This document shows, one piece after another, positions 11,503-23,500 of a stretch of DNA of 64,000 nt. The stretch is taken from positions 15,616,205 to 15,680,204 of the forward strand of contig OX291558.1 in NCBI GenBank assembly GCA_946406115.1. Reading direction: 5' to 3'. Position 1 is the stretch's first letter. Every line of letters begins with the position of its first letter. This stretch comes from Apoda limacodes. Lineage: Eukaryota; Arthropoda; Insecta; Lepidoptera; Limacodidae. The translations under genes and the position numbers were made by a program. The notes under the pieces are model-generated. The model searched no databases. It had not been told where the DNA came from and saw only the letters and a list, made by a program, of their open reading frames with translations.

Positions 11503-14500
11503 CTGAAATAGACGAAGATACAAGTTTGTTATCATCTTGTACAAATGAAGTTTAGTGGACAGTTGTTAAAGATTAAAACTTTATCGTTTTACAAACGTAA
11601 ATAAAGATAAAAGTAATAGGTATTATGGTTGTTAAATAGGGCTTTTAGATGCAGGTGTTAATCTTTTATACCTTTCAACGAGCAATTCTTGTATATATGT
11701 ATCTATAAATATTTATAATCTGAATCTCGGAAACGGATCCAACGATTTCGATGAAATTTAGTATCGAGGGGGTTTCGGGGTCGATAAATCGATCTATTTA
11801 GGTTTCATTTATAGAAAACGTCGTATTATCCGTGTTTTCGGGCAATGATAAATTGAAAATATGACTTTCTGACATCTATTGGCGAGTAGTAATGCTATTG
11901 TTTTTAACCGACACAGCAACACTAAAGCTACTTGACAATAGATGACGTTGTTAAAATAAAACCTCCAGGTACTTGTTATTAAAATGCATGTACGAATTAG
12001 CAGGTTTCAATTTTTTGTGGACTATCGGTGTTGCAAGTATCTATCCAGTAACTAGCGAGTTCCTTGCCGTATTCTTCTTGGTAGAAATCCACATTGTAAA
12101 CCGGATTGTATGGGGAAAAGCAGCGAGATATTTCTTCTTGACTGTCTATTTAAAATTCAATTCAAAATTCAACTCAAAGACAGGTTACTTCTAAAGCATT
12201 TGTTCTGTCAGCACTGTGTCACTCACGTATTATATAGTCTAGTGTTTAGCTTTTGGCTGTTAGATACTAAGTCATTCGTGTATGGCCAAAATTTTGAAAT
12301 TTTTCGACCTTAAGGTATCCTTGCTTAGATGGCTCTTATAAACAGGGTGTTTTAGCCTATATGTAACTAACGGTATCTAGTTTGTATCTTATTTTATCGT
12401 ATTCACCCGTAAATAAAATGATTAAAGATGCCCCGCCCCGTACGTATATAAAGTAGGTATCTATCTACCTACACATGTTTTTCTTCGCAAGTTCAACTAA
12501 AAGTCAATTTCCAACTTGTCAATTTATTACGTAATATTAAGTTCTGTACCTTGAGTTGGGCTTTGAGATCTATATTCTGGTTTTCCAGCACTTCGCTTTC
12601 TGTGACCAGGTTGACGGTGCGTTCTCGTTTCTTCATTCTACATTTGGTCGCTGCTATTTTATTCCGTTCTCTTCTCCGTCGCCTCCGTTCTTCGTCTTCA
12701 GGGGTCAGCTATGAAATTAATAAGTTACATTTAGTATTTAAATGTTAAAGATGTATTCAAAATGTAAATGACTTTTTACTAAAATATGGAGTAACACTAG
12801 ATTGAGCTTGAATTTGATAGGTAGGTTGTCTATTTCTGAGAATAAGATAGGTACAGCGTTCAGCCAGGCTACGACTTGTCACTTGAGTCTATTTGACAAG
12901 GTTTCTAATAATCGCTTCAAGTAAGGGTTTTCGATCCATATTTCTTTTGTTATGAATATTTTCGATATTGCTTTGGAATTGATCTCCGCTATGGCATACC
13001 CTAGCAAAAGCGTGCCGTTTCAACTAGTGTACAAAGATATATAACACTATTGAAGCATACAAAGAGACACAGTTCCACGTACGATAGGCGCTAGCACGTG
13101 ACCGCACGTTGGAATTCACGATTTTCTCGGTTTTTTGTCGGTATCAAATTCAAATATTTATTTAGAACTATAAAATTAGCAAATTCATTCGGTCATACTA
13201 ATATATTTTTTATTAATTGAGAATAAAAAGAGTAGGTATTAATCTTAGTTTTCCAAACAATTTGAATTAAAGCCCAAAAATAGATTGTCAGAATTAAAAA
13301 AAATCTAACTGTTTTAATTAGCAAATTATTATTACATAAGCAAATTCACTTAATTAAGGTTTAAACTGTAACATATATTTTTTTAACGTCAAAAAGTGTT
13401 CTCAGGACTGTAACAAAATTATTCAAATTCTTGCAAAATTAACTCGTTTGGCCAGCCATCACCTTAGCCGTTTTTGTGCAAATTTTGTGGCTAAACTAAA
13501 GCATTTAAAGTATTGAAAAAAAATAGAAGTTATATAACTTCTTTTCGTTTCGAGCATTACAGCTTAATGTTTTTTTCATGTCCGTCTATCTACAGATAAA
13601 CATTTTAGATTGGAACTAAAAGTTAGGAAACACTTTAAATCAGTCTTTTAATAAACTTTACTTTTTATTTTATTCATTACTTTAAATTTTAAGCTTATGC
13701 AAATTTATGATATAAAATACATCTACATTTTTATTGCTATAAAAAACATTCAAAGAAACTAATAATAATTTATAAATGTAAATAAGAAGGAGGAGAAGGA
13801 AGCTCTTTTAAACTAAACCTTGAAAAATAAACGTTCAAAAATAATAACTAGGAAAGAACTGCATTGTATCGGGAAACGGATGCTAAGTGGCCTCAATGCA
13901 AAATAAGTGCAGAAGAACGTAATTTCTAGCACTTAGTCACTGCTAGCTTTCGACATCTGGTAGTATAGTCACGGATCGTAAACGCATTTGCGATGCTAGT
14001 CTTCTTGTGCCTTAGCTCATAAAACTTCAATGAAGCCGTTGAATTATAATGCTGAAGTTGTATAACAGCTCGTTTAGATACTCTTCGCCATCTACCAAGT
14101 CTATTTTTGGACCTAGATACAGTTATTATAGTCTCATTGTATATTAATACATTGTTATAAGTTTTTGTTAATGGTTTAAGTACTATTCATTGATATATTT
14201 GTCATTCAAGTTAGTTTAGTTGAAGTAATGTACCAGGAAGCTACGGTTGATAATGCTAGTGTTGTTGGCTTGTAGCATTTTTTTATTTTATTTTACGTGG
14301 TACTCGATTATGGCAATGTCATGAAAGGTACATTATTTTTAAATTATCAAACGTTTTACATGCCTAAATTCAGTTGAAAAAGACTTTTTTTTATCTACTA
14401 TAGTACATGACCTCCCTGCCAAGGTTTTCTCTACGGACTACAGTCTGGGGTTCTCTAAGAAAGAGGTTATTCGCGAGTGATACCCCTGGTGTTGTAAGCG

Positions 14501-17500
14501 TCCATAGGCTGCGGTGACCGCTTACCATCAGGTGGACCGTATTTTGTTTGTCGCCTTAGTGGTATAAAAGAAAGGTACACTATGATAGAAAAATAATGAA
14601 ATCTGACGATTTGAGAGAGATCTTATAGTGTTTATTAAATTAAGTTATTTTTAGTTTATTTCAAGTAAGCTAAATTGGTCATTATAAACCTATGATGCTG
14701 AACGTAATGGACTAGAGTGTATGACCAATATCAAAGTCAAAGGTGAATTCAAAGCTTTTAAAATAAAGAACAGAATAAGTAGAAAATAAAATACTGAATT
14801 AAGTAGGTATATACTTCCTTGAGAGGATAATGTATTTAATTTATGACACAGGTAGGTAATTCATTGATCCTTCTGGGCTTTGTTAACTTTACTTAAAACT
14901 GGAAACTTGTAATAGTATAAAGTCCAAGAAGCAGGTTTTCTGTTGTCCTTTGACCATTAATGGTTGATTGATATTAATCATTTTAAAATAAATTAGTCAT
15001 GCTCAGCACGCACGATAGATCGACGGCTATCACGAGTTACCTGTCTTCACGAGTTCTTGAAGCAAGATTAATAGCTATGCTATACGTAACAATATGGGTT
15101 ATTAAAGTGTTCCTAAGACTCAATTGTTTATCAAAATGACCTACTCGCACCTACGTGGGAAAGGTTAGTAGAGGGGATTCGTTGGTTCTGGCGCACTTCC
15201 CCCCAACCTCAACCCCTCGCCTAAAAAAAGCTCACCAACTTCTTCCTGCTTTGTACGACTCGCGCTTGACCACTCTCAATACATCGTTGGTTCTGGCGCA
15301 CTACCCTCCAACCCCAAGCCCTCGCCTAAAAACTTTTCTGCCCCCCGCACGACTCGCGCTTGACCACTCTCAATACATAGTTGGTTCTGGCGCACTACCC
15401 TCCAACCCCAACCCCTCGCCTAAAAACTTTTCTGCCCCCCGCACGACTCGCGCTTGACCACTCTCAATACATCGTTGGTTCTGGCGCACTACCCTCCAAC
15501 CCCAACCCCTCGCCTAAAAACTTTTCTGCCCCCCGCACGACTCGCGCTTCGGCAAGTCGGTCGAAGTTTAAAGAGAAAAGCTGATAATAGTGTTAAAGAT
15601 TTACAACTAGCATCGACGTCAACATGATGTGTCAAATATGTGATTTACAGGTTAACCAAAGATTCTATGCTCAGCACTTACGATCTAAGAAACACAAATA
15701 GAAATGTCTTATTCTTAATCATAATTTACTTTATGTGTCTGTTATATCACTTCTGAAGTATTTATAGCATCAATTGAAGAATCAATACTATTTTATTATT
15801 CATGCAGATTTTGATCAGGAAACAAAAGATTTAAAAAATTCTTTTGAATTTTTAAATTTGTCTATTAGGAATTGGATAAAAATTGGTGAATTAGAAAATT
15901 ATTCAGAACCTTTAAGTGATGACATTAAAAATAAAATGTGTAATGTCACATAGTGATTTAGAAAAAAAAAAAGAAAATGGTAGACCTTTAAAAAAAAACA
16001 GTTCTTAGAAATGCATGTTAATAAGTTCAATCCCTTACGGGGATCTTCGTATATTCGTAAAAAAGAACGATCAACAATGTTTTAAGTGGACTATATCCTG
16101 CAAATACACATTCCGATAGTGTATCATCATACTTTAGCCATCAAAATAAACTAACGTTTAATAATATTCAGTTCCCAATCAAATTATCTGATATACTCAA
16201 GGTAGAAAAACAAAATGACATTAGCATTAATATGTTTGAATTAGAGTTTAACAAAGAAAAAAAAACTGGTTGCCTGTAAAGTCGGTATACGGGCGAAAGT
16301 TTTACGTGACAATGATTTTATGTCTGTCTCTCTCGCTCTTAGGCGGGCGCGTGCCTCTCACTCGCTCTCATTGTGAGCGCATAACGTGAGCGGAGCGTAA
16401 CGCAGTTTCTTGAAGTGTCACCCGGCAAACCAATTTATAAGACGTTGTCACGTCAAAAAACTTTACAAAATGTTCTAATTAATTACAAATTAACTTATTA
16501 TTTTTAAACAATGGTTGAAATGGGTTTTAATTAATCACCAGAAGCATGACTGTGCTCAAATTTTTACTGAATAACTAGGAATTCATAAAAAAGAAAAATA
16601 TTGGTTTAATAGGGAAACAAATAATGATGAAATCTATTTTGATAAATTTCAAGATACGAAGTCTACAACAAGTTTATTTATTTTTTTGTGTAATATAGTG
16701 TGTTTCACACTTCGAATTCTGCACGTGAAATATTACGTAAAACTTTCGCCCGTATACCGACTTTACAGGCAACCAGTTTTTTTTGTCACAATTTTCTTGA
16801 TAACTTTAGATTCGGCAATTACATCAAGCAATTATAAGTCTACAACAAGTTTTATTAATTTTTATGAAGTCTGTAGGTCTCTCGAAATACTTGTTACGAT
16901 TTTTGTATATTGGAAATATAAAAATTTTGATGTATAACTTTCATTATTATACCATGCACTTTTTTTTCGATACTTCAGACTATCCTAGTGATAACATTTA
17001 TAGTTACTTTATTATTAAACTTTAATAAAACGAAACTTGGATATTATAAAGATAAAAAACAATGGTTAAGTATTTATATAAGTCTACAACAAGTTTTTTT
17101 TTTTTTTTGTGTAATATAGTGTGTTTCACACTTCGAATTCTGCACGTGAAATATTTATATTTGTGATACATAGACACGACTTATAATTCTCCAAATAAAT
17201 ATCTTTTTTTTCACAAATTCACGTTTTTAACATTTTCCATAGTTTTACCAAAGAATGTATTATTTATAAAAATCTTTTTTCAGTCACTTTTAGCTGTAGT
17301 TCTTACTTGTGTATTTAAATGTATATATATATTTCAACTAAGGACTATGCTTAAACTGTAAAATTCTATGAACTCTAATTTACTTCATAGTAAGTTGTAA
17401 ACATTGTTTGAGATTTCTATAGTAAATTATATTTTAGTTTTATTATAAAAATTTGATACTAATTTCTTATCTTTACTATAACCGTTTACAATGTTTTTCA

Positions 17501-20500
17501 GGCATAAAGGTAAATCTGAATTAAGATCATGTAAATGTTCAGGGTACTTAAGGTTACAGGTTAATTTTAAAATAGAGCTCATTTTGCGTGGAAAAAATAT
17601 ATTATAGATAGGTGTACAGCTTAGTGTAAAAAGAAGAAAATAAATAATTACAATTATATCACATTAGATATAAAAAATTCTAAAGTTATCAGAAATATCA
17701 GTGAGTAGCATTACATAAGTTCTTAAATATAGATTGGAATATTCCAACATATTTTTACATTTAAATTGGGCTGACATCGTTTTGAGCATGTTTCTTATTA
17801 TAATTAGATACACTGGTATTAAAGAGTTAAAGAAAGCGTCTTGATTTGGAAGAGATGTAATTTTTAAGGACTCATAAGAATTAACAAATTCATGAAGAAA
17901 AACACCTTTCCTAATAAGTTTATTAAAATTAGTTTGTAATTGATTTCTTAATTCTGCAAATTGGTCTTTATATAACATCTATATATCTAAACTCTAGTAG
18001 ATCATAAATTAAAAATAATCTAAAAACCGCAAATGAACTATACGACATATTAGGTTTATATGAGAATGAAATATATTTTTACTTATTTTGCGGAATTATT
18101 TATATTTCTCAATCTTTAAAATTCAAAGCATGAACAATAAAATGAGCATCATAATTGTTTAGATTGTGAAATAGAATAGGAATGAAAAATGGAACACGAT
18201 ACTTTGTGCTACTAAATAATTCATGACTAACACCTCTAAAATTACTAGTATTCCAGTTATAGTCTACTGTGATTTCATCACCTAATATAACATAATTGCG
18301 ATTGTCTTATCCTTCTCTTCATTAGTTAAAGAAAGTGGACATTTTTGAAAACAATTTATCCTATGTATATTGCTAATATCATTTTTCAAAACATTTTTGT
18401 ACAATTAGGCTCTGAGTATGTTCTGTATATAGACAGTTTATCATCATATGAACATTTTATATAGTATCCATAAGAACAAACTACATGTTCATGTATTGTT
18501 TACGTATATGACTTCGATGGATCAGGGATACAATAGGCGACGGGTTTTAAATGAGCTACAAAGTCTGCATATATTATAAAATGTAATTTTAATATTCTTT
18601 GAAATTTATCAAAATAGATTTCATCATTATTTGTTTCCCTATTAAACCAATATTTTTCTTTTTTATGAATTCCTAGTTATTCAGTAAAAATTTGAGCACA
18701 GTCATGCTTCTGGTGATTAATTAAAACCCATTTCAACCATTGTTTAAAAATAATAAGTTAATTTGTAAATAATTAGAACATTTTGTAAAGTTTTTTTTTT
18801 CTTTGTTAAACTCTAATTCAAACATATTAATGCTAATGTCATTTTGTTTTTCTACCTTGAGTATATCAGATAATTTGATTGGGAACTGAATATTATTAAA
18901 CGTTAGTTTATTTTGATGGCTAAAGTATGATGATACACTATCGGAATGTGTATTTGCAGGATATAGTCCACTTAAAACATTGTTGATCTTCTTTTTTTCA
19001 TTGTTCTTTTTTACGAATATACGAAGATCCCCGTAAGGGATTGAACTTATTAACATGCATTTCTAAGAACTGTTTTTTTTTAAAGGTCTACCATTTTCTT
19101 TTTTTTTTCTAAATCACTATGTGACATTACACATTTTATTTTTAATGTCATCACTTAAAGGTTCTGAATAATTTTCTAATTCACCAATTTTTATCCAATT
19201 CCTAATAGACAAATTTAAAAATTCAAAAGAATTTTTTAAATCTTTTGTTTCCTGATCAAAATCTGCATGAATAATAAAATAGTATTTATTCTTCAATTGA
19301 TGCTATAAATACTTCAGAAGTGATATAACAGACACATAAAGTAAATTATGATTAAGAATAAGACATTTCTATTTGTGTTTCTTAGATCGTAGGTGCTGAG
19401 CATAGAATCTTTGGTTAACCTGTAAATCACATATTTGACACATCATGTTGACGTCGATGCTAGTTGTAAATCTTTAACACTATTATCAGCTTTTCTCTTT
19501 AAACTTCGACCGACTTGCCGAAGCGCGAGTCGTGCGGGGGGCAGAAAAGTTTTTAGGCGAGGGGTTGGGGTTGGAGGGTAGTGCGCCAGAACCAACGATG
19601 TATTGAGAGTGGTCAAGCGCGAGTCGTGCGGGGGGCAGAAAAGTTTTTAGGCGAGGGGTTGGGGTTGGAGGGTAGTGCGCCAGAACCAACTATGTATTGA
19701 GAGTGGTCAAGCGCGAGTCGTGCGGGGGGCAGAAAAGTTTTTAGGCGAGGGCTTGGGGTTGGAGGGTAGTGCGCCAGAACCAACGATGTATTGAGAGTGG
19801 TCAAGCGCGAGTCGTACAAAGCAGGAAGAAGTTGGTGAGCTTTTTTTAGGCGAGGGGTTGAGGTTGGGGGGAAGTGCGCCAGAACCAACGAATCCCCTCT
19901 ACTAACCTTTCCCACGTAGGTGCGAGTAGGTCATTTTGATAAACAATTGAGTCTTAGGAACACTTTAATAACCCATATTGTTACGTATAGCATAGCTATT
20001 AATCTTGCTTCAAGAACTCGTGAAGACAGGTAACTCGTGATAGCCGTCGATCTATCGTGCGTGCTGAGCATGACTAATTTATTTTAAAATGATTAATATC
20101 AATCAACCATTAATGGTCAAAGGACAACAGAAAACCTGCTTCTTGGACTTTATACTATTACAAGTTTCCAGTTTTAAGTAAAGTTAACAAAGCCCAGAAG
20201 GATCAATGAATTACCTACCTGTGTCATAAATTAAATACATTATCCTCTCAAGGAAGTATATACCTACTTAATTCAGTATTTTATTTTCTACTTATTCTGT
20301 TCTTTATTTTAAAAGCTTTGAATTCACCTTTGACTTTGATATTGGTCATACACTCTAGTCCAGTCCAGTTGGTGAGCTTTTTTTAGGCGAGGGGTTGAGG
20401 TTGGGGGGGAAGTGCGCCAGAACCAACGAATCCCCTCTACTAAGGTTTAAAGGTTGAAGATATAAATGTCAAAAAACAGACAGTACCTACCTACCTTAAA

Positions 20501-23500
20501 TAAATGGTGTCTTTTTTATACCATTAAGGTGGCAAACAAACATATGGCCCGCATAATGTAATGCATAATGCTCCTTATGCGCGTATACATTTGCTTTATA
20601 GGCGTTAAACTGAAATCAACAATGTTGATCTTAAATAGAGTTTATTTTTCTGTGACAAAAATATCTTTTCAATTGCAGGTCAGCTTAGCGTTAAACCGGA
20701 AATTAATTTATTACAATTATATGACATGAGTTATGGAAAATCGATTTGGCATCTTGATTTTCTACCTTTAATTTTCTATTAATTATGTTTCCACTACAAG
20801 TCAATAAGGACTTATAAATTAGATGAAAATAGAAAACAAGAGGGTCGTAATTTTTTTTCAAGCGATGTTTTAACAGATATTTTTAAACGAATACAGTAAA
20901 TATTATTTAGTAAAAGAATTTCCAGTTTTAAACTTGCAATAGGACAGTGGCATCTATTTCAAAAGCCAGCTGAAAAGTACACATTTTGGTAAGGGGCAGC
21001 CTTAAGCGGACGCCGTAACGTTTATAACACAAGTAGGTACAGCATAACTCGCGTGTTAATTCGACCCGTGAAATGTACTGAATCCCCCATCAAAAAACCT
21101 CATAATGCAGTGCGTTCGCAGGAGGTAATTTCTCTTAAACCGCACTGTACGTGATCATTTAGGTTCGTAGGTGTGAAGATGAATGGCCAGTCGGTGGTAC
21201 CCGGCAGAAAGTAGGGCTCTATTCCTCAGAGCACAACCCATAAGCGGTAGAACACTCACAGAAAGGTAAAGTGTCTCATTCCTCAGTCAAGGGTTCAATA
21301 TCGAATTATATGTGAAATATAAATAGGTAATAATACTGATAAGACTAACCCCTTCGCCTTTGCTGCCCTGCTGTGTGGCACTGCTGTCGTAATCGTCATC
21401 GCTGTCTTCCTTCTTAAACTGTTTCATTCCCCCGTCCGTATCGCTGCCGGACATTTTCCTCTTCGACTCGATCGACAACTTCAGGCCAGCTTTTATCAAA
21501 TCCGAACACGTCTGAAAAGTAAAATAAATATTTAATTGTTGTTAAGTGAATGGTCCAGTAATTCAAATTGACTGTCAGCCAAGTTAGAGTTGGGGCTTGA
21601 AAGGAAATGTCGGTTACTTTTATAAATCTGTAAGTGTAACGATGTTTTTTGACAATTTTACTATTTTCATAATTTTTTTCTTTTAGGTAGGACGTGTCAA
21701 AAGTAGAAATTTCTCTTGATTGATGGTCTTTCTAGGTCTTCCGTCTTTTACACAATAAAGAACACACAAAAGGTTTCCATTTTTTTGAAATTGCAAATTG
21801 TCATGAAGATTTGAATAGCACACACACACACATACATGTATGTTTGACGTGCCATCTGAGAGATAGTCGTATCTAGCAATCCGAGGACTGCAGAAAAAAG
21901 TTAAAATAAGAAAAGCTATTGCTATCAAACCAGGAGTGAAAGAAACAGTATATGCAGATGTCGCTAGATAAAACAAGCAGCGCGATGGAAGTGAACGCGT
22001 CAGCAAGCTCTAACAGGGTTCGAATGGCGACGAACGGACTGGAGCGAAGACCGTAAGTAGTAACTCAAAGACGGTCATGGATAACGCAGGATCTTCTCGA
22101 CAGAGAATGAATTAATACCTGTAATCTACCTTATGGATCACAGTCTGTCGAGACATCATACGTATATCAGCAACCAGAATACCTGATGTCTCCGAAAATT
22201 GGTCAGTATGTCATGAATATTCCGGTGCAATTTAGGTCCCGAGTGAAGACATTGATTATGGGACACACCGTTTAAACAAGGAGTCGAACCATCAAAGACA
22301 ACTCAATAACTCTAATTCCCCACGACATTAGTTTTTTTCGTGCCTTGTAATCAAGGCTGCAGCCGTTGCTAACCAACACAAGCCTTCATCCAAAACAGTT
22401 GTAGGCGAGGCCATTTTATATAAACAAACCAAAAAAAATATTAAATGTGAAACAAAGTTTGAACAGCTAAAATAAAACCCTATAAATTACAAACAAAAAA
22501 CAAACTTTACCTAAAACCTATACAAGAATCGACCCGACTACCGAGGACTTTGATGCATCCCTATCTGGAACAGTTACCGTACTGAGGACTGGCTCACAAT
22601 CTTTCTGGCAAAGCTACCATATATACTATATATATATATATATGTACAAAAAAAACCACTAACAAGAATGAAGTGTAAAGTGATCTGTGTATAAATCAAC
22701 AGTGGTGCCAACTGGTGGATACACACTGTCACACTTCGACGTGAGCAAGTAGGTCAATCCGTTGGACCCACCAAAAAGGCTTCGGTTTGAAAAGGTCCTC
22801 GGATGTGCCTTATGTATTCATGGCCACGTCCTCGTATGGTACTTAAAACAAACGCACACACACTTACAAAACACAAATTTGCATGAGCACTTTATACAAA
22901 AAATAACTATAAATGTAAAGACAGATAAGAAAATTTTTAATATTTATATTTAGGTAGGTAGCAAAATGAAAAACCTTTTTCAAAAATATTAAAATGTAAA
23001 AAAACATGCTCGATTTGGCTGGAGATTATAGAACCATACTACATGTCCAAAGAATGATAATTCATACCGTATAGTTCTTACATATATGGAGGTTATACAT
23101 AAAGTACCTAGGTCAGGTACGTGTTTTAGAATACCTATAGAATTCCTATAATGTGTTCATTCAATGTCATTTGCGATACTCCATCCTCAGAGAAGCAAAT
23201 GAATGCTGATCGTGAGGTAGACTTTTTTATATATTAATGTTTTTATCAGTTATTATAAGTAGATAAGTATATGATTCACGGCCATGATGATTTCATGAAG
23301 GTCATAGTTCAGTATGTAGGTAATTATGTTCTCGATAATAGCCGAGGAATAAGGATGTATGGCAATAGCAAACTATTTTATTTAATTGTATGTAAAGGAG
23401 TGTTAGTTTTTCTCACATTTGATGTCCGCCCATTGTCTGGACTATCATAGTGGTTGGTTCTGATCTGTAGTAAAATAATACCTCGATATAATTAAAATAG

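Larger units (their letters stand above)
14708..16652 (+). repeat. Left arm of 5.65-kb inverted repeat
   Basis: The reverse complement of this segment is found at 18599-20362. From 14708 to about 16060 paired positions always sum to 35070, so there are no net indels over 1.35 kb, and only rare substitutions were seen (for example CACTTACGA versus CACCTACGA). The arms differ by a roughly 14-bp indel near 16068 and a roughly 189-bp insertion present only here (16266-16454). The arm holds a 94-105 bp minisatellite and the N-terminal part of a decayed polymerase B gene. Confidence 0.95.

Noticed and set aside
15155..15584. Proline-rich repeat protein (and its mirror at 19486-19915)
   Set aside because: The 94-bp units shift frame from one unit to the next, and the peptide differs accordingly. 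Non-coding minisatellite.
14708..20362. Intact Polinton with terminal inverted repeats
   Set aside because: The arms contain coding sequence of the polymerase itself, no target duplication flanks them, and integrase, ATPase, protease and capsid genes are missing.
21990..22055. Plus-strand coding exon ending at GTAAGTA
   Set aside because: No acceptor partner or downstream exon found, and the adjacent sequence is a retroelement ORF1 fragment.
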